In this document: in pieces, positions 1-10,975 of the stretch | Layout: each line of letters starts with the position of its first letter | Position numbering within the stretch: position 1 is the first letter of the stretch | Assembly (NCBI RefSeq): GCF_001625215.2 | Contig: NC_030386.2 | Location: 37,637,296-37,701,295 of the forward strand | DNA length: 64,000 bases | Reading direction: 5' to 3' | DNA from: Daucus carota subsp. sativus | Taxonomy: Eukaryota > Streptophyta > Magnoliopsida > Apiales > Apiaceae | Made by a program: the position numbers and the translations under genes | Notes under the pieces: generated by a model | What the model saw: the letters and a program-made list of their open reading frames with translations, nothing else | What the model was told of the DNA's origin: nothing | The model's database searches: none

Positions 1-2
1 GC

Positions 3-3000
3 CGGTGGAGGTATGCCCCTCCTCAGGGCCACGAGCCCTACAATCCTGAAAGACCTATAATCGCTCCAGAAGACATAGCCGCCCGAATAGCCCGATTAGA
101 AGGGGCACTGGCCGCTCCTGTAGCAGCCCCCGTGGGAGGTGTCTCCCCGTTTTCCGAAGCCCTAGAAATTGAGCCAGTGAATCCTGGAGTTAAAATTACC
201 GGACTGGAATCCTATGACGGCACTTCTGATCCCAATGACCACTTGAGTTATTATGAAAATTTGATGGTTTGTCATAGGTATAATGACATCACGTGCTGCC
301 GGTTGTTTGTCTCTACCTTTAAGTCTTATGCCCGAACGTGGTTCTCATGCCTACCGCCGCGAAGCATCCATTCATGGAATGAGTTCAAGATTGTTTTCTT
401 AGCAAAGTTCCGAATCAACGTTCCCCAAGCAGTCCATACAATATCCTTAGAAAGTGTGAAACAGACACGCGGTGAAACCCTACGCAGCTACATAGACAGG
501 TTCAAAGTGGCTGCCTCCAAGGTTCGGGACCTACGCCCCGCTGTAGCTGTGGACTCGTTCATACGGAATATGAGCTATGAAGAGTGTAAGGAATGTTGCA
601 AGGAGCTATGCAACCGAGAACCAGCGGATCTATATGAAGCATACAGCATCGCCTCCTCCTATATCGCCACCGATGAAAGAATTCGAGCTTACTATCCTAG
701 TTCTCGTGGGGAAGCTTCTGGATCTGGCCAGAAGGCCATGTTGGTTGACACTGCGGAAGACTTTCGGAGAAAGGATTCGGGGAATTTTTCTCAAGACCGC
801 AGAACGACCCTGCGACCTCCTCGAGAAGAACCCAACTTCACGCCCTTGATCAAGAGCCCTTCGGCTATCCTAGAAGAAATCCGAAGGAAAGATTTTTTCC
901 GAACCCCCCCTGCCATGAGAACCCCAGCGGAAAAAAGGGATCAAAACAGGTTCTGTCAATACCATGCCAGCGTAGGACACCACACTGATCAATGCCTGTC
1001 TTTGAAGTATTTTCTAGAATCCTTGATCAAAAAGAATTTGCTGGGAGACTATTTGCAACATCCGCGGATTGAAGCACCTGCTCCTCACTTGGCGTTAGAC
1101 GCCCCGCCACGGCACGTGGTAGACATGATAGTAGGAGGAGACTCTCCCCCCGGGAGTATGATGCAGGTGCTACATCTAAGCCAAGAGGCTCCGGCCTATC
1201 GGTTCCCCGACACCGTCGTTTCTTTCTCCAATAAAGATTATCCTGAGAATAGAGAACAACACACTGGGCCCCTTACGGTGCGACTGGATATCTCCGGGCA
1301 AGATGTCAGGAAAGTGCTTGTGGATAATGGCTCGTCCGCAGATATCATTTTTCGACACACGTTACGAAGAATGATTCTAGAGGGCCAAGCAGAGGAAAGG
1401 AGTGTTGAAGACTACAGGGGTCCCTTATATGGATTCGGCAATAACGCTGTACCCATTCAAGGGACCATTAACCTCCCTACCACCTTCGGTACATACCCCA
1501 AAGAGGTAACCGCTCTTGTCAAGTACCACATTGTGGATATTGCTTCTTCTTATAATGTGATCATCGGTCGCCCCACTCTGTTTTACCTCGGGGCAATCAT
1601 CTCTACCCCCCATATGAAAGTTAAGTTCCCCACGGCAAATGGTTGCGGAGAATTGGTCTCGGATCATTGGGCCTCTAGATCCTGTTATGCGGCCTCTATA
1701 AGTCTTGCCCAGACTAACCCCAAGAAAAGAAAAGGTTATGGTGAAGTGAAAGATGGCCCCAGTTCAGGGGGCAATCCTAAGACCCTTCGGGCCGCGGCTG
1801 AAGGAGTTATGACAATTGATGATTTTCCGGATAAACATCTTGAAGCTAATGACTCTCACAAATGGAGCAAGATGGCTCGAGCTCTCCCAGGAGAGCCAAC
1901 TGAATCCGTTCAACTAACGGAAGGAGACCCCTCTCGGGTGATTTGCATCGGCTCTCACCTAGGAGAGCCCCTAAGATCCGAGGTTGTAAAACTCTTGAGA
2001 AGCTACGAAGATGTATTCGCCTGGGTCCCCGAAGATATGCCCGGACTGGACGAAGAAATCGCTTTACATTACTTGCACATCCGGCCAGAATGCAAGCCCG
2101 TGATCCAAAAAAGAAGGAATTTTGCTCCCGAAAGACAAGAAGCTGTCGAGGTCGAAATCACTAAGCTGTTGAAAGCCCGATTCATCTATGAAATACAGTT
2201 TCCGGAGTGGATAGCCAATGTAGTCTTGGTAAAAAAGTCTACTGGAAAATGGAGAATGTGCATTGATTACACAGACCTCAACAAAGCGACCCCTAAGGAC
2301 CACTACCCCCTACCGATGATAGATCAGCTCATAGACGCTACGGCCGGATGTACCTTGTTCAGTTTTCTAGACGCCTTTTCTGGGTATAATCAAATAAAAT
2401 TGGCTGAGGAGGATCAGCCGAAGACCTCTTTCATCACACACCGAGCCGTGTATGCCTACCGAGTGGTACCGATGGGATTGATGAATGCCGGTGCCACTTA
2501 TCAAAGGGCGATGAATAAAATATTTGCTCCCCAAATAGGGAAGAATTTGGAAGTGTATGTGGATGACGTGATCGTAAAGTCCAAGGAAAGGGAAAACCAC
2601 CTGAATGATTTGAGAGAGACGTTGGAAAATCTAAGAACTTCCAAGTTAAGGTTAAATCCTTTAAAATGCACCTTTGGAGTAGCCAGCGGCAAGTTCCTGG
2701 GGCATTTTGTTAGCCACAAGGGAGTTGAAGTCAACCCTGATAAAGCCAAAGCTATTTTAAACATGACTCCCCCTACTACCACCAAACAAATTCAGTCCCT
2801 AAATGGCCGGCTCACGTCCCTCCGACGCTTCATTTCAAAGTTAGCAGAGAAAAGTCTTCCCTTCTTCGGAGCCTTGAAAGGCGTAAGCAAAAATGGAGTC
2901 ATCAACTGGACACCTGAATGCCAAGAAGCCTTTGAGTCTTTGAAATCCTATTTGGTTTCCCCTCCAGTTTTAACCCAACCTGTCGCAGGAGAACCTCTTT

Positions 3001-5141
3001 TCCTGTATCTGGCCGTAGCCCTCGAAGCAGTAAGCGCTTGTTTGGTAAGAGAAGATCAAGGGAAGCAACTTCCGGTATACTATGTGAGTCATGTTTTGAG
3101 AGGTCCTGAAGTTCGGTATTCTGCTACGGAGAAAGTTGCTTACTCTCTATTATTGACCAGCCGCAAGCTCCGACCTTACTTTCAGAGCCACGACATCCAA
3201 GTTCTCACTAATTATCCCCTTCGGGCAGTTTTGAGAAAACCTGACCTCTCAGGCCGAATGGCTAAATGGGCAATCGAGCTTAGCCAATTTAACATCCAGT
3301 TCCGCCCTCGAACGGCCATCAAAGGGCAAGCTCTGGCAGATTTCTTAGTAGAATGCTACACTTCCGAAGGTCAGGTGGGTCTAGATGACAATTCCCCGGT
3401 CCTTCAAGACATCCCCTTGCCATGGGCTTTGTTTGTGGATGGCTCTTCCACTTCGGAAAATAGCGGAGCCGGAGTAGTCCTCACAAGCCCTGAAGGATTC
3501 CAAGTGCGACAGTCCATTAGTTTCACATTCAAAACCACAAGTAATTGCGCAGAGTACGAGGCCTTATTGGCAGGGTTGAACTTGGCTCGAGCCCTTCAAG
3601 TGGTTCATTTAAAAGCATACAGTGATTCTCAACTGGTTGTGAACCAAGTTTTAGGCAACTTCTCAGCCAAAGTGCCCCTCCTTGCCGGGTATTTGGAGGA
3701 AGTTCGCGGAAAGTTATTGAAGTTCAAGATAGCCTCCTTAGAAGGGATACCCCGGAGCGAGAACCTTGCCGCAGACTCCTTAGCCAAAATGGCCACCGGA
3801 ACCGAAACCCCCCTCGATTCGGCAATCTACCGAAGCACATTAATCACACCTTCGGTTCAGCTCCCTTCGGGGGAACTTGGTTCCTTTTCCATAGCCAACC
3901 ACGAACCTAATTGGATGACTCCGTTGCGCCTCTACCTCCTTTCGGATACCTCCCCGGAGGATCGTAGCGCCGCAAGATCTCTTAGAACCAAGGCTGCCCA
4001 CTACACTCTTGTTGATGGGGAATTGTACCGAAGATCCTTCACGTCGCCACTCCTTAAGTGCGTAGATATTCCGGAAGCCGAATACTGCATGTTAGAGGTT
4101 CACGAGGGAATTTGTGGCAGTCACTCTTCGGGAGAGGCCCTAGCTCATAAAGTCTTGCGATACGGCTATTATTGGCCTACCCTACGGCAGGACTGCCTCG
4201 AGTATGCGAAGAGGTGCCTCAAGTGTCAGTTCCATTCCCCGATACCAAGACAACCCCCAGTTTTACCCTCTTCCATATTGTCTCCAATCCCCTTTGACAC
4301 CTGGGGCATCGATATCATGGGACCCTTTCCGAAGGCCCGAGGATCCCTCCGGTTCATTATAGTGGCGGTTGATTACATGACTAAATGGGTAGAAGCGAAG
4401 GCAGTGGCTCACATTACCGCCTCCGTTTGTCAGAAGTTTTTCCATGACATGATTCTAACTCGGTTCGGGATCCCTCGAGTTCTCATTTCTGACAACGGGA
4501 AACAGTTCACAGATGCTGGGTTTGAAGAGTATCTCACCTCTTATAACATACATCACAAGAAGTCTTCTGTAGCTTACCCCCAATCTAACGGACAAGTCGA
4601 GGTAACCAACCGCAGTCTCTTGAGAAGCCTGAAGAAGAACTTGGAAGACAGCAAGAATTCATGGGCAGAAGAGCTACCAAACATACTTTGGGCCTACAGG
4701 ACTGATGTTCGAAAACCCACAGGCGAAAGCCCTTTCCGACTCACCTATGGAACCGAGGCGCTAATCCCGGTAGAACTGGGACAACCCTCCCTTCGAGTAC
4801 GATCCTACGAGCCGGAATTTAACGAAGCAGGCCTTCGAACTAACCTAGATCTTCTGGAGGAAACCCGGGAAAATGCGGTCATCCGGATGGCTCAGTATAA
4901 ACAGAAAACAGCCAAATACTTTGGAAAAATTAACCCACGGAGTTTCAAACCAGGAGACCAAGTACTTCGATCCTCAGCCGCATCCGACCCGACTCATAAT
5001 AGGAAACTCGACCCATCCTGGGAAGGTCCCTACCTAGTGCACCACAGCACCCGACCTGGTTCTTACCACTTAACGCATCTTGATGGCACGCCCATACCTA
5101 ATACCTGGCATGCCATCCATCTCAAACGCTTTTTTCCCTGA
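3..5141 (+). CDS. Gag-Pol polyprotein of the gypsy element (5' partial)
   Basis: The frame is open from base 3, so the true start lies upstream. In order: a retrotransposon gag domain (about 210-540); a small knuckle-like motif CQYHASVGHHTDQC (about 950-995); an aspartic protease with VDNGSS (about 1320); a reverse transcriptase with YVDD (2556-2567); a gypsy-type RNase H (about 2990-3230); a second RNase H with LFVDGSS, AEYEALLAGL and YSDSQLV (about 3420-3800); an integrase HHCC zinc-binding segment (about 4098-4230); and an integrase core with the catalytic triad at codons 4311 (D), 4491 (D) and 4599 (E). No internal stop or frameshift was seen. The protein would copy and integrate the element in virus-like particles. 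The duplicated RNase H points to the Tat lineage. Confidence 0.95.
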   Translation, partial: RWRYAPPQGHEPYNPERPIIAPEDIAARIARLEGALAAPVAAPVGGVSPFSEALEIEPVNPGVKITGLESYDGTSDPNDHLSYYENLMVCHRYNDITCCRLFVSTFKSYARTWFSCLPPRSIHSWNEFKIVFLAKFRINVPQAVHTISLESVKQTRGETLRSYIDRFKVAASKVRDLRPAVAVDSFIRNMSYEECKECCKELCNREPADLYEAYSIASSYIATDERIRAYYPSSRGEASGSGQKAMLVDTAEDFRRKDSGNFSQDRRTTLRPPREEPNFTPLIKSPSAILEEIRRKDFFRTPPAMRTPAEKRDQNRFCQYHASVGHHTDQCLSLKYFLESLIKKNLLGDYLQHPRIEAPAPHLALDAPPRHVVDMIVGGDSPPGSMMQVLHLSQEAPAYRFPDTVVSFSNKDYPENREQHTGPLTVRLDISGQDVRKVLVDNGSSADIIFRHTLRRMILEGQAEERSVEDYRGPLYGFGNNAVPIQGTINLPTTFGTYPKEVTALVKYHIVDIASSYNVIIGRPTLFYLGAIISTPHMKVKFPTANGCGELVSDHWASRSCYAASISLAQTNPKKRKGYGEVKDGPSSGGNPKTLRAAAEGVMTIDDFPDKHLEANDSHKWSKMARALPGEPTESVQLTEGDPSRVICIGSHLGEPLRSEVVKLLRSYEDVFAWVPEDMPGLDEEIALHYLHIRPECKPVIQKRRNFAPERQEAVEVEITKLLKARFIYEIQFPEWIANVVLVKKSTGKWRMCIDYTDLNKATPKDHYPLPMIDQLIDATAGCTLFSFLDAFSGYNQIKLAEEDQPKTSFITHRAVYAYRVVPMGLMNAGATYQRAMNKIFAPQIGKNLEVYVDDVIVKSKERENHLNDLRETLENLRTSKLRLNPLKCTFGVASGKFLGHFVSHKGVEVNPDKAKAILNMTPPTTTKQIQSLNGRLTSLRRFISKLAEKSLPFFGALKGVSKNGVINWTPECQEAFESLKSYLVSPPVLTQPVAGEPLFLYLAVALEAVSACLVREDQGKQLPVYYVSHVLRGPEVRYSATEKVAYSLLLTSRKLRPYFQSHDIQVLTNYPLRAVLRKPDLSGRMAKWAIELSQFNIQFRPRTAIKGQALADFLVECYTSEGQVGLDDNSPVLQDIPLPWALFVDGSSTSENSGAGVVLTSPEGFQVRQSISFTFKTTSNCAEYEALLAGLNLARALQVVHLKAYSDSQLVVNQVLGNFSAKVPLLAGYLEEVRGKLLKFKIASLEGIPRSENLAADSLAKMATGTETPLDSAIYRSTLITPSVQLPSGELGSFSIANHEPNWMTPLRLYLLSDTSPEDRSAARSLRTKAAHYTLVDGELYRRSFTSPLLKCVDIPEAEYCMLEVHEGICGSHSSGEALAHKVLRYGYYWPTLRQDCLEYAKRCLKCQFHSPIPRQPPVLPSSILSPIPFDTWGIDIMGPFPKARGSLRFIIVAVDYMTKWVEAKAVAHITASVCQKFFHDMILTRFGIPRVLISDNGKQFTDAGFEEYLTSYNIHHKKSSVAYPQSNGQVEVTNRSLLRSLKKNLEDSKNSWAEELPNILWAYRTDVRKPTGESPFRLTYGTEALIPVELGQPSLRVRSYEPEFNEAGLRTNLDLLEETRENAVIRMAQYKQKTAKYFGKINPRSFKPGDQVLRSSAASDPTHNRKLDPSWEGPYLVHHSTRPGSYHLTHLDGTPIPNTWHAIHLKRFFP

Positions 5142-5283
5142 AGCTCCTCCCTTAGTGGCAGCCACTTCCTAAGACGACTTCAAGATGGCTTTGACTTTCT
5201 TTCAGAGCTTGTAAACATGTTATTTGGCTCTTACGTTTATGAAAATTTCTATTTTCTTATATGTATATTTCATAAATGACACG

Positions 5284-5997
5284 AATAAGCCATCATCCTA
5301 CGCCAACATAAGTAGCCCAAGGGCTACGGCTACGGATAAGCCATCATCCTACGCCAACATAAGTAGCCCAAGGGCTACGGCTACGGATAAGCCATCATCC
5401 TACGCCAACATAAGTAGCCCAAGGGCTACGGCTACGGATAAGCCATCATCCTACGCCGACATAAGTAGCCCAAGGGCTACGGCTACGGATAAGCCATCAT
5501 CCTACGCCGACATAAGTAGCCCGAGGGCTACGGCTACGGATAAGCCATCATCCTACGCCGACATAAGTAGCCCAAGAGCTACGGCTACGGATAAGCCATC
5601 ATCCTACGCCGACATAAGTAGCCCAAGGGCTACGGCTACGGATAAGCCATCATCCTACGCCGACATAAGTAGCCCGAGGGCTACGGCTACGGATAAGCCA
5701 TCATCCTACGCCGACATAAGTAGCCCAAGAGCTACGGCTACGGATAAGCCATCATCCTACGCCGACATAAGTAGCCCAAGGGCTACGGCTACGGATAAGC
5801 CATCATCCTACGCCGACATAAGTAGCCCAAGGGCTACGGCTACGGATAAGCCATCATCCTACGCCGACATAAGTAGCCCAAGGGCTACGGCTACGGATAA
5901 GCCATCATCCTACGCCGACATAAGTAGCCCAAGGGCTACGGCTACGGATAAGCCATCATCCTACGCCAACATAAGTAGCCCAAGGGCTACGGCTACG
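5284..5997. repeat. 14-copy 51 bp tandem array, each unit with a short palindrome
   Basis: Fourteen head-to-tail units of exactly 51 bp follow the pol stop. Each unit holds GTAGCCC-AA-GGGCTAC, a perfect 16 bp inverted repeat, with single changes in a few copies. Copies 1-3 and 14 carry GCCAAC; copies 4-13 carry GCCGAC. Copies 4-6 and 7-9 show the same order of centre variants (caaggg, cgaggg, caagag), so a three-unit block was duplicated. Because 51 is a multiple of three, one frame stays open for 265 codons (5224-6021). That frame has no domain and needs no coding explanation. Confidence 0.97.
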
Positions 5998-6434
5998 GAT
6001 AACTTCACCGTTTTGCGCTAAAGTAAGCGATTTTAAAGACTATCAGTGGTAAAACTCATGATGAGGGAAGTGTCATGCAGAATAACCTCAAAATCTTCTG
6101 ACTCGAGGTGCTCAATTCACAAGCCTCAACTATAAGTATAAGCTGCAAAAAGGATACCGCAAGCCATAACCATAAATATAAGTTTGCCTAATTCGGAGGC
6201 TACTGATCTCAGAACACCTTATTTTACCACAAGCATCAAAATAAAATGATAACAATAGAATAAACACTTTGCAAATAGAACGAATCCCTTAAAAAGAACA
6301 TCTGAAAGAAAATATCCGAGGTTTTGAATCATCAAAAACAAAGTCTAAAACCCCAAGGGGCAATTACGCGAAAAGGAAAAGTCTTATTACAAACAGTACG
6401 AAAATAAATCTTGAAGGAAAACATGGGAACCCGA
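5998..6434. other. Spacer between tandem array and antisense ORF
   Basis: AT-rich DNA without a credible gene. It lies where sense transcripts leaving pol and antisense transcripts leaving the small ORF would converge, so it may hold their 3' ends. No clear structure was seen. Confidence 0.5.
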
Positions 6435-6740
6435 TTAAGCTATCTCCGGGTACATGTCCAAATCCCTGCGAACATTGTCATGTTCCTCCCAAGCCTGATG
6501 AACGGCTTCCTCCAGTTCGTCCATACGGACCTCCAAATCGACAAGACGTTCACGTTGCTTGCGGATTATTTCCTTTTTCACAGCCAGCTTTTCCACTAAA
6601 TCCTTGCATAACAGCTCCTTGACGATCTTCAACACACTACCCGGAGTCTCCGATACCAGCTGAGACACTATAGCTTCAGCTTCAACCCTGTCTGGGTGCT
6701 TCGCTGTTGCCTTCTTATTGCTGACTGATGAACTAGCCAT
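6435..6740 (-). CDS. Small antisense coiled-coil protein of the gypsy element (101 aa)
   Basis: Starting at the ATG at 6740 (MASSSVSNKK), the frame codes for 101 residues. The last two thirds are charged and heptad-like (EKLAVKKEIIRKQRERL, then RMDELEEAVHQAWEE), suggesting a coiled coil. The frame is open further upstream but that part is only the T-rich acceptor tract. The ATG sits five bases after a good acceptor (TTTTTAG, poly-T tract 6749-6769). A donor CAG|GTATAT at 7010/7009 would give a 264 bp leader intron (6746-7009), with a TATA box 80 bp further up. Function is unknown. It could be an accessory protein or a detached piece of the larger antisense gene. No match is recognised. Confidence 0.55.
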   Translation of the reverse strand: MASSSVSNKKATAKHPDRVEAEAIVSQLVSETPGSVLKIVKELLCKDLVEKLAVKKEIIRKQRERLVDLEVRMDELEEAVHQAWEEHDNVRRDLDMYPEIA

Positions 6741-7090
6741 GAGATCTAAAAAAAAAAAAAAAAAAAAAAGAGGAAGAACTGAGATTCGAAGTGTAACTGT
6801 CCTACTCTGAACACTCATTGTTAACAGATAAATGGAACTTGCAATATTTACGCTAATAACTTCACCATATGGACGTACGAAACTTGGTTGCTACACGTAA
6901 TCGAGATAAGTTAAGCATGACCATAACAAATGAAAATATCTACATGCAGAACACAAGACACTTACGAAAAATTCAGGGTTATTATTAAGATGTAAAAAGA
7001 AAAATATACCTGGTAGGACGATAAAAACTAAAGAAAAATTGGAAGGAAAAAGATGAGAGGACAAATGAAAAAGACCTCTTAAGCTCCCCT

Positions 7091-7097
7091 ATTTATA
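7091..7097 (-). promoter_or_regulatory. Antisense TATA box for the small ORF
   Basis: On the minus strand the sequence is GGTATAAATAGGGG, a near-consensus TATA box. A start about 30 bp downstream (near 7060) would give a short leader ending at the donor at 7010, then an intron to 6746 and the ATG at 6740. This is inferred from sequence only. Confidence 0.5.
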
Positions 7098-7465
7098 CCA
7101 GTTTCTTTCTCTCAAATAGCTAAGTCAAAGTTATGCTTCCCCAGGCCCAGTCTTTTCAAATTTCCAACACCTGGGAAACGCTCACATTTAATACAGCCAA
7201 TAAAGGCACGTCAAAAAGCGGAAAACCAAAAGCCGATCACACATTATGTTTCCAAGGAGGCGAGATAAGCATAAAGAAAGAAAATTACTGAACGCCTTAA
7301 TACACATAATAATTATCCCACCAACATCTCGAACAGATTACATTTAGAGTCACACCAAATAAACAACTTCAACCTTAAAAAAAAAAAAAAAAAAAAGCCT
7401 AAATTCAGCAAAATAAGTTAACAAAAGAAGTCAAACTAAGACAACTTCAGATCTCCTAGTCTTGA

Positions 7466-10384
7466 TCATGCCCCGCCTTCGGGGTTGGTTCGATTGGCTG
7501 CGTCTGCAGGATTTTCCTCGCCAACAAAAGTACCTGCGGCCCCAACATTAGCTGCAGGATTCCCTCCTCCGGCCATCGGGTTCCCCACAACCAGCTCCGT
7601 TTCAGGATTCGCAACAACACCTCCACCGCCTACAGGATCCTTTCCGGCTTCTGGATTCTCTAGACCCTCCGAACCTATCAAGCCTTCGGGGTTCTGCCGA
7701 GCCCCGAAGTTAACCACCACCCCTTCTATTTCCACTTGCTCTATCTCCACATTTTCCACCCCCTGATTCTCATTCTGTGGGTTAACCGGAGGTTCTTCTA
7801 AAAAAGTAGCTAGGAACTTCTCCACCGAATGAAGTTCCAGATTAACTACATTCCCGGCCCCCACAAAATTTAAGCAATCTTGATAACCTTCAGCATGAAA
7901 AGAGCCCGCAGCCGCGTCCACTTCATCCTTAAACTCCTGAGATTGTTTATACTTATCAATACTGTCTTGATAAGTTATGACCGCATCCTTCTCCACCGTC
8001 TCTAGGGTTTTATTGACCCTTTCAAGCTCCTCAGCCCGTTTCACGAGTTCTTCGTCCTTGACCACTATCAAACTCTTGATTCTGTCCAATTCTAGGCGCA
8101 TGCTTTCAGCAATTCCTTGCTCCACCTCAATATCCTCTTTTGCCTTGGACAAATCGAGATCACGCTGCCGCAGGGCTTCTTTCCCCTTTCTAACTTCTTC
8201 TTGCAACTTGTCCACTTCCTTCTTGATTTCAACTAGTCCTTTTGAGACCTTCTCCTTCTCAGTTCGCTCCTTGTCACGATCCAAGCGGTCAGCCTTAGCC
8301 TGACGAATGTTCCACCCCATTCTTTCGATCAACCTCATTACTCTGGTCCCCAACTGAAGACAACAAAGACAAACATTACAAAACAAATTTAACTGGCAAA
8401 ATAAATTATTAAGAAGAGTCCATCCTCACCTGGCCAAGGGCTTCTCGAGTAGCTTCCATCAATTTATCGTCACCCTCTACCGCCAGCACCTCCTTGTCAG
8501 GAGACAGATTGAAGATATTCAAAGCCTCTAATGGAGCCGCCCCCTTTGATGGACTTCCTAGCCAACCCCTTCCAGCCTGAAATTGAGTAAGATCATACCC
8601 TACGGCACCAGCGGCCGAAGGAATGAGACTCTGAGGGGCCAGCCCCGAACCCGAAGAAACAAACCCCCCTATTTCGGTGGGTATCCCTCTCGCCCTTATT
8701 ATCTCCTCTGGGATCGGATCCTCCTTTTCCTCAAACAGATTTCCTACCTTTTCCTCAGGGAGCACCTCCACCATCTTAGCCTTCTTTTTGGCCTTGTCCT
8801 CACTCACGGCCTCGCTGGTCCTCTTCGGGACCCGATGCTCCGAAGCCACCTCTAAATAAGGAGAACCACCAGCTCTCTCCCCTCTCACAGAACTCAATGA
8901 GGCCGAAGCGGTTCCTCCGGCTTCAGCCTCACTCTTTTTCTTAGAGGCAGCTCGAGATCTTGCCAACTGCAAAGCTCTGTACTTATCAATACCCGACATA
9001 GTGGTATCCTTCTGCAACACTGCCAAGATACAAAAGAAAATACGAATTATACACCTCCTTTAAATCAGAAGATTAAATACTTAAACACAAGAACGGTACA
9101 ATCATAAAAATCACACATATGCACCCAATTCAAGACAAAATAGCCCTTACAGTTATGATTATACAGAAAAGTGACATTTCTAAAATGGGCCTCATTCCAC
9201 AGCCCTTTCAATTCTTTCCCCACAAACCACTGGGTTTTTGCTATTTCATGTTCTTCAATCTCTTCGCGCCTCCTTACGGCTACTGTCGCCCCAGCCCCAT
9301 CAGGCTTTCGATACCATGGCAGATAACCCAGATCACCCCCTCGGAACATCAGAAATTCGGGGTGCCACCCCTTATTACTAGAGGGACCCTCCACTAAAAC
9401 CCCTCCGAAAGACCTTCCCCTCCAGTGTAGCTCAAACAAAGGATCCAGCCCCCTTGAAGCCTGCAGTTGGTGTAAAGCCCAGAACAATTTCAACGTAGGC
9501 TCTAGGCCTAAATCTGTGCAGCGCGCTATAAAAGCACAAATCTTTCGGATAGAGTTCGGCCCCAATTGCCCCAAACCTAGCCTCATTTCGGTGAGCAAGG
9601 TATGCATGAATCGGTGCATAGGCAACCTAAGGCCTGCACGAAAATGCTCCAACGGAATCCCAACCCATAGATCATCCCCTCGGTGGTACACCTTTTCCCC
9701 CTCCTTAGGCATTCTCACCTCATACTCCTCTGGAATTTGGAAAGCCTGCCTCACTACATCTAAATTCTCCAGGTGGACCGAACAGGGCATGTTGATATAC
9801 TCTAAATCTTTCAACTGGACGCTCAAGATAGCATCAGATACAAAGGCTCCCCCCGGCCTATAAAAACATGCCTCACCATAGGTCCTGAAGTAATCATCCC
9901 TACGGACATCCGGAGGCGTCATCACAAATTTCTCAGAAGTATCTAGCCACCCTTTGGCTGTCCCCAAACAACTCCGAGTTGGGATTATCAACTCCTTCCT
10001 CTGCGGCTCACCACGGCGCCCCCCCACACTTTTCCCCCTTTTCTTAAATTTACCCCCCTTTTGGGACCCCTTCCCTTTCCCCCCCTCTTTAATCTCAATA
10101 TTTTTCGCACCCTTTGATTTGACCTTTTGTACAACTGGAGCCTTCTTCTTGGCCATCCTTACGGATAACACCACATTCGAATCCCCTCCCGACACAGAGC
10201 CTTGCCTCCCCGAACTTCCCACGGGCGAACCCACTCTCGCAGGATTAGAAACTCCCCTACCACTCACTTCTCCCTCTCCGCTAGAGCTACCCTCAGAACC
10301 CGGGGAATCAGACAAAAATTGATTTTGGGAATCCGAAAGACTATCATCTTCCCCCGACCTGTTATGACCCCTCTGCTTACCCAT
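7466..10384 (-). CDS. Three-exon antisense gene of the gypsy element, putative gypsy-type 'transposase' domain protein (903 aa)
   Basis: Coding exons: 10384-9151, 9019-8430 and 8353-7466. Introns 9020-9150 (GTAAGG...GGCAG) and 8354-8429 (GTGAGG...TTCAG) join frames in phase 1 and phase 0, giving 904 codons including the stop. An extra upstream frame to 10420 is ignored because an acceptor (TTTGACAG) sits just before the ATG at 10384. The protein has an acidic Ser/Gly-rich start (1-75), a Lys-rich stretch (about 77-130), and a globular part (about 132-410) resembling the plant 'putative gypsy type transposon' domain (Pfam PF04195). A second basic stretch (KRTSEAVSEDKAKKKAK) follows, then a long coiled coil (about 615-740) and a Pro/Gly/Asn-rich tail. 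Similar antisense ORFs are known in Tat elements; their function is not. Nuclear location is inferred from the basic stretches. Confidence 0.8.
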
Positions 10385-10975
10385 TTCTGTCAAACAACAA
10401 TAAAGGGAGATTAGAGCCAAGACTTAATACGACTCTTCACCGTCGTCAAAAAAGAAAAAGAAGGGGGTACAAAAATGAAAATGCAAGTGAGATCCCCAAA
10501 TACGCACCCCCAACAAATGCCTCAACCCTCAGCAACCTCGTGGCCCTAAAAAACTAGGGTTACCAAAAGAAGAAAGAAAAGAAGAAAACCCCTCTTTCTT
10601 TTTTCCCATCAAAACCTTTTCCTGTTCTTATCTCAATATTCCCCCCACCAATGGCGTTCAGCTATTACACCATCCCAATCGACCTGACACGAATCCAAAC
10701 AACTCTCCAGACAAGTGACAACCACAAATGGGAAGTTACCAGACTAACAAAATTATCACAAACGCACCAGCAAATCAAGAAAAGCGAAAATAATGATAAA
10801 AACTACCCCTATGGGCTACCAGGGCCAAAGAAAATAAAAGGAAAAAGAAAAGAAAAGTTGTACCTGATGTAAAAATGGCGGTTGTAAAGAACAATGGAGG
10901 AAAGCTCTATTTGCTTGTCTTCAAATTAAAAACGTTGTCAAGAGAAATGGGGAGACGAATTATGTGATGTGCACG

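Noticed and set aside
1425..2785. Minus-strand frames within the pol region
   Set aside because: Shadows of the intact gag-pol frame, with no motif of their own.
5284..5997. CRISPR-like array
   Set aside because: There are no spacers; the units abut directly, and this is plant nuclear DNA.
5224..6021. 265-codon frame through the 51 bp array as a repeat protein
   Set aside because: The unit length is a multiple of three, so an open frame is automatic. There is no domain, signal or family match, and selection cannot be told from chance.
9954..10414. Plus-strand frames over the antisense gene exon 1
   Set aside because: Shadows of the minus-strand coding exon; biased Pro/Leu/Ser composition and no domain.
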